A DNA stretch of 64,000 nucleotides from G963665925 sp963676345. GTDB lineage: Bacteria > Bacillota > Clostridia > Peptostreptococcales > Acidaminobacteraceae. Location of the stretch: assembly GCA_963676345.2 (NCBI GenBank), contig CAXXTS010000004.1, positions 62,001 to 126,000 of the forward strand, read 5' to 3'. This document shows positions 1 through 9,683 of the stretch, piece by piece. The notes under the pieces were generated by a model that was not told the origin of the DNA, did not search any database, and saw only the letters and a program-made list of their open reading frames with translations. Made by a program: the position numbers and the translations under genes. Position 1 is the first letter of the stretch, and every line of letters begins with the position of its first letter.

Positions 1-199
1 CAGCAGAAGTGATCGTGATACCACGTTCCTGTTCCTGCTCCATCCAGTCCATCGTTGCAGCACCGTCATGAACCTCACCGATTTTGTGAGTCAGACCAGT
101 GTAGTAAAGAATACGCTCTGTAGTCGTAGTCTTACCAGCATCGATATGAGCCATGATACCAATGTTACGAGTTTTTTCGAGTGAAAAAGCTCTACCCAT
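1..199 (-). CDS. fusA: Elongation factor G, N-terminal fragment
   Basis: Translocation GTPase of the ribosome; only about the first 66 residues are inside the window and the gene runs off the left edge. The translation starts MGRAFSLEKTRNIGIMAH and carries the P-loop AHIDAGKTTTTER followed by the switch I region (GITITSA), as in bacterial EF-G. The ATG at 197-199 is preceded by GAGGAGG. It is the last visible gene of the L7Ae-like - rpsL - rpsG - fusA run, 81 bp downstream of rpsG. It is distinct from the second EF-G-like gene at 41699-43768. Confidence 0.95.
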   Translation of the reverse strand, partial: MGRAFSLEKTRNIGIMAHIDAGKTTTTERILYYTGLTHKIGEVHDGAATMDWMEQEQERGITITSA

Positions 200-280
200 T
201 GTGTATCCTCCTCTCTCTTACGAATATCTACTATTGGAATTATGCTTAACAAACATACAGAGGTATTAGCCTCGGGGCTA

Positions 281-751
281 TTACCATCTGTAGTGTGCAA
301 ATGCACGGTTTGCTTCTGCCATTTTGTGTGTATCTTCTTTTTTCTTAACTGAACCGCCAGTGTTGTTAGCAGCGTCAAGAATTTCTTTAGCAAGTCTTTC
401 CTTCATAGTACGCTCGCCACGCTTACGCGTAAAATCAGTCATCCATCTCAGAGCTAGTGTCTGACGACGAACAGGACGAACTTCTACAGGAACCTGATAG
501 TTAGAACCACCTACACGGCGAGCTTTAACTTCCAGCATTGGCATAACGTTGTTCAGTGCAGCATCAAATACCTCAAGAGCATCTTTACCTGATTCTTGAG
601 CTACGATTTCAAAAGCACCGTATACGATTTGCTGTGCAGTACCCTTCTTACCATCAAGCATGATGTTGTTGATAAGCTTAGTTACCACCTTAGATCCGTA
701 AACAGGATCCGCATAAACTTTTCTCTTTGGAACATTACCTTTTCTTGGCAC
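281..751 (-). CDS. rpsG: 30S ribosomal protein S7
   Basis: Primary rRNA-binding protein of the small-subunit head. The reading frame is open to 796, but the protein that matches S7 begins PRKGNVPKRKVYADP. The codon before it is GTG at 751, about 7 nt after GGAGGG, so I place a GTG start there. This gives 156 residues, the usual S7 length. The family features VGGSNYQVPVEV and the C-terminal KMAEANRAFAHYRW are present. It lies between rpsL and fusA in the standard str operon order. Confidence 0.95.
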   Translation of the reverse strand: MPRKGNVPKRKVYADPVYGSKVVTKLINNIMLDGKKGTAQQIVYGAFEIVAQESGKDALEVFDAALNNVMPMLEVKARRVGGSNYQVPVEVRPVRRQTLALRWMTDFTRKRGERTMKERLAKEILDAANNTGGSVKKKEDTHKMAEANRAFAHYRW

Positions 752-887
752 GTCTCTTCCCTCCTTACAATGAATGATTTCATCGGTACTCGACAAAATT
801 TAATTGCCGTTGGCGCCATATAAACTTGATAAAACCCCTTCCCTCTATGGCTAGAAGGAAGAGGTAGTTAATTTTTTTCAGTTGTTA

Positions 888-1304
888 CTACTTTTTCTTA
901 GGCTTCTTCGCACCGTACTTCGAACGAGACTGGTTTCTATCAGAAACACCAGCTGTATCTAGGACACCACGAACGATGTGGTAACGAACACCCGGAAGGT
1001 CTTTAACACGACCACCACGGATAAGAACAACACTGTGTTCCTGTAGGTTGTGACCTACGCCCGGGATGTATGCAGTAACCTCCATACCGTTAGTCAGACG
1101 AACTCTGGCAATCTTACGAAGCGCGGAGTTAGGCTTTTTAGGCGTGATTGTTTTAACCGACGTACAAACACCACGCTTGAATGGCGCGCTCTGAGCCACG
1201 TTCTGTCTCTTGATTGTATTAAATGTTCTTTGAAGAGCTGGTGAAGTAGATTTTTCTTTCATCTGCTTACGACCCTTACGAACGATTTGGTTAATAGTAG
1301 GCAT
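888..1304 (-). CDS. rpsL: 30S ribosomal protein S12
   Basis: Decoding-centre protein of the 30S subunit. It begins MPTINQIVRKGRK and contains TPKKPNSALRK and GVRYHIVRG, the loops where streptomycin-resistance changes are known. Lysine is present at the classical resistance sites (TPKKPNS and the lysine of GRVKDLPGV), so the allele looks streptomycin-sensitive. The frame opens three codons earlier, but GGAGGTGC fits the ATG at 1304. The length is 138 residues. It is followed by rpsG and fusA. Confidence 0.95.
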   Translation of the reverse strand: MPTINQIVRKGRKQMKEKSTSPALQRTFNTIKRQNVAQSAPFKRGVCTSVKTITPKKPNSALRKIARVRLTNGMEVTAYIPGVGHNLQEHSVVLIRGGRVKDLPGVRYHIVRGVLDTAGVSDRNQSRSKYGAKKPKKK

Positions 1305-1335
1305 TCCATGCACCTCCTTCCATTTTCAAATTAGT

Positions 1336-1590
1336 TTATTTAGTTATAACTGCTGTCGCAGCACCAACGTCTATTCGACAAGCTTGACCAAGAGTGCGCA
1401 TCGTGTCGACAAGTTCGACCTCGACATTCGCTCCTTCAGCCAAATCTAAAATGTGTCTCGTCACATGCTGTTCAGCATCTTTTGCGACGAAAACCTTTAG
1501 GGCACGCCCCTCAATAATCGCTCTTTGCGATTGCTTGACCCCGATCTTCAGATGATCCCGATCAAGTATTTGCAGTTCTTGAACCGGCAT
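1336..1590 (-). CDS. L7Ae-family ribosomal protein (YbxF-like)
   Basis: An 84-residue protein of the L7Ae/L30e/S12e/Gadd45 family that sits between rpoC and rpsL, the usual place for YbxF-type kink-turn RNA binders in Firmicutes. It has the family pattern of a GVKQSQRAIIEGRALKVFVAKDA helix-strand, then a central segment and a C-terminal LGQACRIDVGAATAV. The ATG at 1590 has GGAGG 7-8 nt upstream; the 16 codons of open frame before it have no such site. Binding to kink-turn RNA is known for the family; its client RNA here is unknown. Confidence 0.85.
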   Translation of the reverse strand: MPVQELQILDRDHLKIGVKQSQRAIIEGRALKVFVAKDAEQHVTRHILDLAEGANVEVELVDTMRTLGQACRIDVGAATAVITK

Positions 1591-1646
1591 AAGCAACCTC
1601 CTCCAGGGCATAGAAAGGTGTGTGATCCCTATTGGCACACTTCAAT

Positions 1647-1675
1647 ATAATAACACCAGCCATAGGGACTGTCAA
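1647..1675 (-). promoter_or_regulatory. Promoter for the L7Ae-like/rpsL/rpsG/fusA genes
   Basis: TTGACA (1670-1675), a 17-nt spacer and TATTAT (1647-1652) lie in the gap between rpoC and the L7Ae-like gene. This is a near-consensus sigma-A promoter, so the str genes can be transcribed apart from rpoBC. I saw no clear intrinsic terminator after rpoC, so readthrough is also likely. Confidence 0.7.
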
Positions 1676-1686
1676 TATTATTTTTT

Positions 1687-4600
1687 TTATAACAGAACTT
1701 TATACTCGTCTTCAGCAGGCTCAAGGCTCTCATGCTTTTGAATTGCAACATCGTTGTACTTCTTCATACCTGTACCCGCAGGGATCAGTTTACCAATCAG
1801 TACATTTTCCTTAAGACCGACTAGACGGTCTTCCTTACCGTTGATAGCAGCATCCGTAAGAACACGTGTTGTTTCCTGGAATGATGCAGCCGATAGGAAG
1901 GACTCTGTTGCAAGAGAAGCTTTAGTGATACCAAGAAGTGATCTTGTACCCGTTGCTTCTTGGCCGCCTTCTTCTTTGATGCGTTTGTTTTCAACGTTGA
2001 ATTCACGAACGCTTACTACTGAGCCTTCTAGTAGATTTGCATCTCCAGGCTCATCCACACGCATTTTTCCGAGCATCTGCTTGATGATGATCTCAACGTG
2101 CTTGTCGTTGATATCAACACCCTGTAAGCGGTAAACTCTTTGAACTTCTGAAGTAATGTATTCTTGAACGCCTCTGACACCAACAACACGAAGAATATCA
2201 TGTGGGTTTACAGAACCGTCTGTAATCATCTGGCCAGCTTCAACACGATCGCCTGTATCCACTCTCAGTCGAGAACCGAATACGATTTGGCTTGATGCTA
2301 CTTCGCCGCTGTCTGATGTAATAACTACTTCTTTTTTCTTCTTCGTTTCTCTGAAAGAAACTGTACCTGCAATTTCAGCAATTACGGCAAGACCTTTAGG
2401 CTTACGTGCCTCAAAAAGTTCCTCAACACGCGGAAGACCTTGGGTGATATCGCCGCCGGCAACACCGCCGGTATGGAATGTACGCATTGTCAGCTGTGTA
2501 CCCGGTTCACCAATCGACTGAGCCGCGATGATACCAACTGCTTCACCTACATTAACCGGTTTGCCATTTGCAAGGTTGACGCCGTAACACTTAGAGCAAA
2601 CACCGTATTCAGTGTCACAAGTCAGTACTGATCGTACTTCCAGCTCTTTATATCCAGCTGCATCAATTGCATCCGCAATATCTGCACTAATCATTGTATC
2701 TGTATCACACAGCATCTCGCCTGTTTCTGGATGCTTAACATCTTTCGCAGGGAAGCGGCCTACAATACGTTCAACAAATGGTTCAATTAATTCATTGCCA
2801 TTCATAAACGCCTTTACGACAATACCATGCTCTGTACCACAGTCTACATCACGAACGATGACATCCTGAGATACATCAACAAGACGACGTGTCAGGTATC
2901 CTGAATCGGCAGTACGAAGTGCTGTATCGGCTAGACCTTTACGTGCACCTGTAGTAGAGATGAAGTACTCCAGTACGCCCAGACCTTCACGGAAGTTCGA
3001 AACGATTGGAATCTCTACGGTTTTACCAACTGCATTGGCCATCAGACCACGCATGCCGGCAAGCTGACGAATCTGGTTTCTAGAACCACGGGCTCCTGAA
3101 TGGGCCATGATTTTAATATTATTCAGATCGCTTAGATTTTCCATCAGGGCATCCGTAACATCTTCTGTTGTCTGTGTCCATGTCTGGATAATTTTTTTAT
3201 AACGTTCCTCGTCAGAAATAAGACCACGGCGATAAGCGCTCTGGTATTTATCTACCATTTTTCTTGCCGCTTCAATCAGCTCTTTTTTCTTAGGCGGAAT
3301 AACCATATCCGATACAGAAACGGTTACAGCACCACGTGTAGAATACTTGAAGCCCATGTTTTTCATGTGGTCTAGCATAACAGCAGTTGTTGTATTGCCA
3401 TGCTTAGCAAAACACTTTGCAATAATCTGCTCTAGCTTCTTCTTAGTACACAGGAAGTCAACTTCCAGCGAGTATGGATTCTCAGCTCTGTCAACAAAGC
3501 CGATATCCTGAGGAATCTTTTCGTTGAAGATGAAACGACCCACAGTAGATTCAACCAGTGTGAACTCACCTGTTGCCTTATGCTGCATCTTAACTCTTAC
3601 CTTCGAGTGAAGTGTAACAACTTTGTTTTCATAAGCCATGATCATTTCATCATAATCTTTGAAAACCATACCTTCACCCGGCTCATCATGCTTCTCGAAT
3701 GTCATATAGTATGCACCGAGAACCATATCCTGAGAAGGTGTAGTAATTGGATTGCCATCCTTAGGAGCCAAAATGTTGTTCACTGAAAGCATCAAGAAGC
3801 GCGCTTCCGCTTGTGCTTCTACTGATAACGGAACGTGAACGGCCATCTGGTCACCGTCAAAGTCGGCATTGTATGCTGTACAAACCAGTGGGTGAAGACG
3901 AATCGCCTTACCTTCGATTAGGACAGGTTCGAAAGCCTGAATACCCAGTCTATGAAGTGTAGGGGCACGGTTCAGCATAACTGGGTGCTCCTTGATTACT
4001 TCTTCTACAATGTCCCAAACTTCTGGCTTAACGCGCTCAACCATACGCTTTGCGCTTTTAATATTATGAACATAGCCGTCTTTAACAAGCTTTTTCATAA
4101 CAAATGGCTTGAACAGCTCTAGTGCCATCTTCTTAGGAAGACCACACTGATAGAACTTCAGTTCAGGCCCAACGACGATAACCGAACGTCCAGAGTAGTC
4201 AACACGCTTACCTAGAAGGTTTTGACGGAAACGTCCCTGCTTACCCTTAAGCATATCTGAAAGTGACTTAAGAGGTCTGTTACCAGGACCCGTTACTGGA
4301 CGGCCTCGTCTGCCGTTGTCGATCAGCGCATCAACAGCTTCCTGAAGCATACGCTTTTCATTTCTAACGATAATATCTGGTGCGCCAAGTTCAAGAAGAC
4401 GCTTCAGACGATTGTTTCTGTTAATTACACGACGGTACAGATCATTCAAGTCTGATGTCGCAAAACGACCGCCATCCAGCTGTACCATCGGACGTAGATC
4501 CGGTGGAATTACAGGAATTACATCAAGAATCATCCAGCTTGGATTGTTCTCAGATTTCTTGAATGCTTCAACAACTTCCAGACGACGCAGTGTTCTTACT

Positions 4601-5208
4601 TTTTTCTGACCCGTAGCATCTTTTAGCTTGCTTGCCAGATCATCTGCAAGTTTTTCAAGTTCAATCATATCAAGAACTTCTTTAACGGCCTCAGCACCCA
4701 TTGCAGCTCTAAATTCGTTACCGAATTTTTCGCGGTAATCTGAGTACTCTTTTTCTGTCAGAAGCTGCTTGAAACTGAGTGATGTTTCACCCGGCTCAAT
4801 TACAATGTATGATGCAAAGTAAAGAACCTTTTCAAGTGCTCTTGGTGACATGTCAAGAAGAATACCCATTTTTGAAGGGATGCCTTTGAAATACCAAATA
4901 TGAGATACAGGTGCAGCCAGTTCAATGTGTCCCATTCTCTCACGACGCACCTTAGCCTTAGTGACTTCAACGCCACAACGGTCACAGATTACGCCTTTAT
5001 AACGTACGCGCTTGTACTTACCACAGTGACACTCCCAGTCCTTAGTAGGGCCGAAGATCTTTTCACAGAAAAGACCTTCTTTCTCTGGCTTAAGTGTTCT
5101 GTAGTTGATTGTTTCGGGCTTCTTCACCTCGCCATTTGACCAGGCACGAATTTTTTCCGGTGAAGCTAAACCAATTTTAATTGAATCGAAATTATTAAAT
5201 TCGAGCAA
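1687..5208 (-). CDS. rpoC: RNA polymerase subunit beta-prime
   Basis: Catalytic subunit of RNA polymerase, 1173 residues, in the normal range for Clostridia. The N-terminal zinc site is visible as CHCGKYKRVRYKG...CDRCG. The absolutely conserved magnesium-binding loop NADFDGDQMAVH is intact. The second zinc cluster (CDTEYGVCSKCYG) and the trigger-loop/bridge-helix region (GEAVGIIAAQSIGEPGTQ) are also present. The start is TTG at 5208 after GGGAGAGGTAGCCC; no ATG fits. It lies 26 bp downstream of rpoB and is cotranscribed with it. Confidence 0.98.
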   Translation of the reverse strand: MLEFNNFDSIKIGLASPEKIRAWSNGEVKKPETINYRTLKPEKEGLFCEKIFGPTKDWECHCGKYKRVRYKGVICDRCGVEVTKAKVRRERMGHIELAAPVSHIWYFKGIPSKMGILLDMSPRALEKVLYFASYIVIEPGETSLSFKQLLTEKEYSDYREKFGNEFRAAMGAEAVKEVLDMIELEKLADDLASKLKDATGQKKVRTLRRLEVVEAFKKSENNPSWMILDVIPVIPPDLRPMVQLDGGRFATSDLNDLYRRVINRNNRLKRLLELGAPDIIVRNEKRMLQEAVDALIDNGRRGRPVTGPGNRPLKSLSDMLKGKQGRFRQNLLGKRVDYSGRSVIVVGPELKFYQCGLPKKMALELFKPFVMKKLVKDGYVHNIKSAKRMVERVKPEVWDIVEEVIKEHPVMLNRAPTLHRLGIQAFEPVLIEGKAIRLHPLVCTAYNADFDGDQMAVHVPLSVEAQAEARFLMLSVNNILAPKDGNPITTPSQDMVLGAYYMTFEKHDEPGEGMVFKDYDEMIMAYENKVVTLHSKVRVKMQHKATGEFTLVESTVGRFIFNEKIPQDIGFVDRAENPYSLEVDFLCTKKKLEQIIAKCFAKHGNTTTAVMLDHMKNMGFKYSTRGAVTVSVSDMVIPPKKKELIEAARKMVDKYQSAYRRGLISDEERYKKIIQTWTQTTEDVTDALMENLSDLNNIKIMAHSGARGSRNQIRQLAGMRGLMANAVGKTVEIPIVSNFREGLGVLEYFISTTGARKGLADTALRTADSGYLTRRLVDVSQDVIVRDVDCGTEHGIVVKAFMNGNELIEPFVERIVGRFPAKDVKHPETGEMLCDTDTMISADIADAIDAAGYKELEVRSVLTCDTEYGVCSKCYGVNLANGKPVNVGEAVGIIAAQSIGEPGTQLTMRTFHTGGVAGGDITQGLPRVEELFEARKPKGLAVIAEIAGTVSFRETKKKKEVVITSDSGEVASSQIVFGSRLRVDTGDRVEAGQMITDGSVNPHDILRVVGVRGVQEYITSEVQRVYRLQGVDINDKHVEIIIKQMLGKMRVDEPGDANLLEGSVVSVREFNVENKRIKEEGGQEATGTRSLLGITKASLATESFLSAASFQETTRVLTDAAINGKEDRLVGLKENVLIGKLIPAGTGMKKYNDVAIQKHESLEPAEDEYKVLL

Positions 5209-5234
5209 GGGCTACCTCTCCCTTCCGATCAGAG

Positions 5235-8200
5235 TTATTCATCGCCTTCATTGAGGAAATCAACCGTGAATCCTTTTCTTTCAAAGCTATCAGATTCATC
5301 ATTCGAACCAGGTGTTTGTTCACCCATTACTTCTTTAGATAACGAACTGTTATTTTCGTCATCTGCGTCATCCGACTCTTTTATATCGATTTCGCCTTCA
5401 TCATCTCTAAGGACTTTAACATCCAGTGACAGAGACTGAAGTTCTTTAATAAGAACCTTGAAGGATTCTGGGATTCCAGGTTCAGGGATGTTTTCACCCT
5501 TAACGATGGATTCGTACGCTTTAACACGACCCACGACGTCATCAGACTTAACAGTCAGGATTTCCTGAAGTGTATATGCCGCGCCATATGCTTCAAGCGC
5601 CCATACCTCCATCTCACCGAAACGCTGTCCACCAAACTGTGCTTTACCACCGAGCGGCTGCTGTGTTACAAGTGAGTATGGTCCTGTAGAACGCGCATGA
5701 AGCTTATCGTCTACAAGGTGGTGAAGTTTTAGCATATACATGTAGCCTACAGTTACAGGATTATCAAATGCATCTCCTGTACGGCCATCTCGAACAGTCA
5801 TCTTACCGTTTCGAGGGTAACCTGCTTCTTCAAGCAGATCCATGATCTGAGTCTCTTTCGCACCATCAAATACAGATGTTGCGACCTTCCAACCGAACTT
5901 CTTAGCAGCCATGCCGAGGTGGACCTCGAGTACCTGACCGATGTTCATACGAGAAGGTACACCCAGTGGGTTAAGAACGATTTGAAGTGGCGTACCATCA
6001 TTTAGGAATGGCATGTCTTCAATCGGCAGAACGCGGGAGATAACACCCTTGTTACCGTGACGACCGGCCATTTTATCGCCGACTTGTATCTTTCTCTTCT
6101 TAGCAATATAAACGCGAACCAGCTCGTTTACGCCTGGAGGCAGCTCGTCGCCGTTTTCACGTGTAAATACTTTTACATCTACGATGATACCAGCTTCACC
6201 ATGCGGTACACGAAGTGACGTATCACGCACTTCACGCGCTTTCTCACCGAAAATAGCACGCAGAAGACGTTCTTCTGCAGTCAGCTCCGTTTCACCCTTA
6301 GGCGTTACCTTACCAACCATAATATCGCCAGCATTGACCTCAGCACCAATACGGATAATCCCTCTTTCATCGAGGTTTCTCAGTGCTTCATCACTCACAT
6401 TTGGAATGTCGCGTGTGATCTCTTCTGGACCAAGTTTTGTATCTCGAGCTTCTGATTCATACTCTTCAATATGAATAGAAGAAAGTCTGTCTTGCTGAAC
6501 AAGCTCTTCACTAAGTAGGATGGCATCCTCATAGTTGTAGCCTTCCCAAGTCATAAAGCCGATAAGCAGGTTTGTACCCAGTGCGATTTCACCCATTTCA
6601 GTCGATGGACCATCCATGATGACTTCGCCCTTCTTGACAATCTGCCCCTTATCAACCAGTGGTCTTTGTGTAATACAAGTACCTTGGTTTGAACGCTTGA
6701 ACTTAAGAAGATTATGATGTTCCTTTGAACCGTCATTGTGACGAATCGTAACGCGGTCACCCGAAACATATTCAACAACGCCGTCCTCTTTGGCCATTCT
6801 TACAACGCCAGAGTCACGACCTGCAATACCTTCCATACCTGTACCGATAATCGGCGCTTGCGCCTTAACAAGCGGTACCGCCTGACGCTGCATGTTTGAT
6901 CCCATGAGGGCACGGTTGGCGTCATCGTTTTCAAGGAAAGGAATCATTGCTGTTGCAACAGAAACCATCTGCTGTGCAGAAACTTCCATATAATCGATCT
7001 GTGTCGACGAGAATTCCGCTATGTCAGCCAGACGACGCGCAACAACCTTGCTGTTCACAAAAGTCTTATCGTCGTTTAGAGGCTCAATAGCAGGCGCTAC
7101 TACGCACTTCTCTTCAACATCTGCAGTTAGATATTCAATTTTGTCTGAAACAGTACCTGTAGTCTTGTCAATACGACGGTATGGAGATTCAATAAATCCA
7201 TACTCGTTAATACGCGCATAAGATGACAGCGATCCGATTAGACCGATGTTTGGACCCTCAGGCGTTTCGATAGGACACATACGACCGTAGTGAGAGTAAT
7301 GAACGTCACGAACCTCAAAGCCCGCACGCTCTCTTGAAAGACCACCAGGACCAAGCGCAGATAGACGACGCTTGTGTGTAAGCTCTGCTAGAGGATTGGT
7401 TTGATCCATGAACTGAGACAGCTGGGATGAACCAAAGAACTCTTTAATAGCCGCAGCAACCGGACGAATGTTAATCAGCGCTTGAGGCGTAATAACATCC
7501 ATATCCTGGATTGTCATTCTTTCTCTAACAACACGTTCCATTCTTGACAGACCAATTCTAAATTGGTTCTGTAGCAGTTCTCCGACTGAACGGATACGAC
7601 GGTTACCCAGGTGGTCGATGTCATCAACATTACCCACACCATGTGGCAATCCAAGAATGTAACTGATCGATGCTAAAATATCATCAGGAATGATATTCTT
7701 AGGAACAAGTTCCTTAATGCGTTCTTCAATCGCAGCTTTAATATCCGCTTCCTCTGTGTACATGTCGAGGATTTCTCTAAGAACTGGATAGTATGCGCGA
7801 TCAATGCGTGGTAGACCTTCAATTTGAACATGCTTGTCAAAATCTACAAAGTGGTTGCCAATGACTTTAACAGGCTTTTCTTCTGCGCCTACGACAATGA
7901 CAAACTTAACACCTGCATTTTCGATTTCCATTGCAAGGTCACGGTCAATCTTAACACCTGCTTCAGCCATGATTTCACCTGTTTCAGGGTGAACCACATC
8001 TTCTGCAAGCTCTTCTTTTTCGATTCTGTTAAGCAGACCAAGCTTCTTATTGAACTTATAACGACCAACTTTAGCTAAATCATAGCGTTTGTCATCAAAG
8101 AACAATGAGTTAATTAGACTTGTTGCACTTTCAACAGTTGGCGGTTCGCCTGGACGAAGCTTTTTGTAAATTTCGATCAGCGCTTCAGCCTTCGTCGTTG

Positions 8201-8873
8201 TGTTGTCTTTATCAAGAGACTTTAGCAGACGTTCATCTTCACCAAAGAAATTGATGATCTCTTGATCTGTAACTAGACCCAGTGCTCTTACAAGAACCGT
8301 TACAGGTAGTTTTCTCGTACGGTCAATACGTACTGAGACAATATCATTCGAATCTGTTTCATATTCTAACCATGCGCCACGGTTAGGAATGACTGTAGTC
8401 GAATAGAGATTTGATCCAGACTTATCAACTTTTACATCGTAGTATGGACCTGGGGAACGTACCAGCTGACTTACAATTACACGTTCAGCACCATTGATGA
8501 TAAACGTTCCTTTGTCTGTCATAAGCGGAAAATCACCCATGAAAACTTTTTGTTCCTTTACCTCACCCGTTTCCTTATTAATGAAACGAACTTGTACCTT
8601 CAAAGGAACTGCATACGTAACATCCCTCTCCTTGCATTCTTCGACATCGTACTTTGGATCAGAGTCCAGTTCGTAGTCGATAAACTCAAGAATTAGGTTG
8701 CCAGTGTAATCCTGAATTGGCGAAATATCCTGGAATGCTTCCATTAAGCCATCTTCAAGAAACCATTTGTACGATTTCATCTGAATTTCAATAAGATTAG
8801 GCATATCCAAAATCTTAGGGATTCGAGAGAAACTCATACGTTCAACTTTACCGAGCTGTACAGGCTGTGGCAT
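5235..8873 (-). CDS. rpoB: RNA polymerase subunit beta
   Basis: Beta subunit of RNA polymerase, 1212 residues. The rifampicin pocket segment (SSQLSQFMDQTNPLAELTHK, then RRLSALGPGG) has the residues of a sensitive enzyme: Q, D, H, R, S and L are all present. The C-terminal clamp region (GGKAQFGGQRFGEMEVWAL) is conserved, followed by an acidic tail of about 90 residues. The ATG at 8873 follows GAGGGGTGA; the frame is open six codons further but without a ribosome site. The gene has its own promoter and a long leader. Confidence 0.98.
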   Translation of the reverse strand: MPQPVQLGKVERMSFSRIPKILDMPNLIEIQMKSYKWFLEDGLMEAFQDISPIQDYTGNLILEFIDYELDSDPKYDVEECKERDVTYAVPLKVQVRFINKETGEVKEQKVFMGDFPLMTDKGTFIINGAERVIVSQLVRSPGPYYDVKVDKSGSNLYSTTVIPNRGAWLEYETDSNDIVSVRIDRTRKLPVTVLVRALGLVTDQEIINFFGEDERLLKSLDKDNTTTKAEALIEIYKKLRPGEPPTVESATSLINSLFFDDKRYDLAKVGRYKFNKKLGLLNRIEKEELAEDVVHPETGEIMAEAGVKIDRDLAMEIENAGVKFVIVVGAEEKPVKVIGNHFVDFDKHVQIEGLPRIDRAYYPVLREILDMYTEEADIKAAIEERIKELVPKNIIPDDILASISYILGLPHGVGNVDDIDHLGNRRIRSVGELLQNQFRIGLSRMERVVRERMTIQDMDVITPQALINIRPVAAAIKEFFGSSQLSQFMDQTNPLAELTHKRRLSALGPGGLSRERAGFEVRDVHYSHYGRMCPIETPEGPNIGLIGSLSSYARINEYGFIESPYRRIDKTTGTVSDKIEYLTADVEEKCVVAPAIEPLNDDKTFVNSKVVARRLADIAEFSSTQIDYMEVSAQQMVSVATAMIPFLENDDANRALMGSNMQRQAVPLVKAQAPIIGTGMEGIAGRDSGVVRMAKEDGVVEYVSGDRVTIRHNDGSKEHHNLLKFKRSNQGTCITQRPLVDKGQIVKKGEVIMDGPSTEMGEIALGTNLLIGFMTWEGYNYEDAILLSEELVQQDRLSSIHIEEYESEARDTKLGPEEITRDIPNVSDEALRNLDERGIIRIGAEVNAGDIMVGKVTPKGETELTAEERLLRAIFGEKAREVRDTSLRVPHGEAGIIVDVKVFTRENGDELPPGVNELVRVYIAKKRKIQVGDKMAGRHGNKGVISRVLPIEDMPFLNDGTPLQIVLNPLGVPSRMNIGQVLEVHLGMAAKKFGWKVATSVFDGAKETQIMDLLEEAGYPRNGKMTVRDGRTGDAFDNPVTVGYMYMLKLHHLVDDKLHARSTGPYSLVTQQPLGGKAQFGGQRFGEMEVWALEAYGAAYTLQEILTVKSDDVVGRVKAYESIVKGENIPEPGIPESFKVLIKELQSLSLDVKVLRDDEGEIDIKESDDADDENNSSLSKEVMGEQTPGSNDESDSFERKGFTVDFLNEGDE

Positions 8874-8934
8874 TAAAACTTCACCCCTCATGCTAAATAT
8901 TAAAGGCTCCGTGGATGAAAATTCATCATATTAT

Positions 8935-9035
8935 TTCTTAGGGAGACTTCCCTTAACCTACGTTTAAACCGTGCCTCGTGTTTCCTGACGCTCCCACATT
9001 AGATCTTCGGGACCTGCAGACAGACACTGCGGCAC
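8935..9035 (-). other. Structured leader of rpoB mRNA
   Basis: Transcripts from the promoter at 9141-9169 would carry about 260 nt before rpoB. The part at 8971-9035 is closed by GTGCC/GGCAC arms with a further GTG/CAC pairing inside, and a GGGA-TCCC hairpin lies next to it at about 8938-8955. I do not recognise a known RNA family. It could be a protein-binding or attenuation leader, or plain spacer. In Bacillus this gap holds a small methyltransferase gene, which is absent here. Confidence 0.4.
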
Positions 9036-9140
9036 TATATATACATATACATAAAGTCATCAATCAAAACACAAAAAACGCCAAAAAAGCGATATGTCCC
9101 CGATTTTAAAATCAACTTTACATACGTATGGCATTATAAA

Positions 9141-9169
9141 ATGATACTACACTTAGTTTTACGTGTCAA
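9141..9169 (-). promoter_or_regulatory. rpoBC promoter
   Basis: TTGACA (9164-9169), a 17-nt spacer and TATCAT (9141-9146) lie about 270 bp upstream of rpoB and behind the rplL terminator. The match to a sigma-A promoter is strong, so rpoBC is expected to be transcribed separately from rplJL as well as by readthrough. Confidence 0.7.
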
Positions 9170-9495
9170 CAGTAATTTTCATACATATTCCAACAGAGCA
9201 CCTGTTCTTGATTTATAGTCACTGTTATTTTGAATGTCATGTGTAATAAATATTTACTTAGACGGGCAATTTACCCAGATGAAATCCCATCCAAGTAAAT
9301 ATCTACCACGATTCATGCCACTACTGAGCACATCATCCAAAACGCTTAACGCAGCACTTTTGCCTGTCACTTGTTCTGGATTAAAATCTAAGCATTAAAA
9401 AAAACTTTAGAATATTCCAAAGTTCATCTCACATTTTTACAGTACCGTGTGTTCCCTCCATGAGTTATGCTCGCGGTCATCCTGAGTATATATAA

Positions 9496-9620
9496 CTGAG
9501 TAAGCTTCATCTCTAAATTAAAGATTTAGGATGCAAATGTCCTTCGGACAGTTAAGAATACACTCGACTCCCTCCGGTCGCTGAGTAAACTGCATATCTA
9601 AATCAAAGATTTAGGATGCA
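9496..9620 (-). repeat. Two 40-bp direct repeats, each able to fold
   Basis: 9496-9535 and 9581-9620 are near-identical 40-bp units, 85 bp apart. Each can fold as a hairpin with arms like CTAAATC/GATTTAG. The spacer holds a small TGTCC-TTC-GGACA hairpin and a CTCCGGTCGCTGAG segment that resembles the tail of the hairpin elements at 21266-21539 and 49804-50052. No reading frame was found. The rest of 9170-9495 shows nothing I can name. Confidence 0.6.
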
Positions 9621-9624
9621 GAAT

Positions 9625-9662
9625 TAAAAGCGACGGCAAGAGCAAATACTCTCGGCCGCCGC
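9625..9662 (-). terminator. Intrinsic terminator after rplL
   Basis: On the minus strand a GC-rich hairpin (GCGGCGGCCGAGAG paired with CTCTTGCCGTCGC, loop TATTTG) is followed by TTTTAATTC. It sits 22 bp past the rplL stop codon and probably reduces ribosomal-protein readthrough into rpoBC. Confidence 0.75.
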
Positions 9663-9683
9663 AATGAACACACCGTAACTAGA

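Noticed and set aside
1754..8676. Plus-strand ORFs opposite rpoC and rpoB
   Set aside because: Antisense shadows of highly biased genes; no ribosome sites and low-complexity Ser/Arg-rich products.
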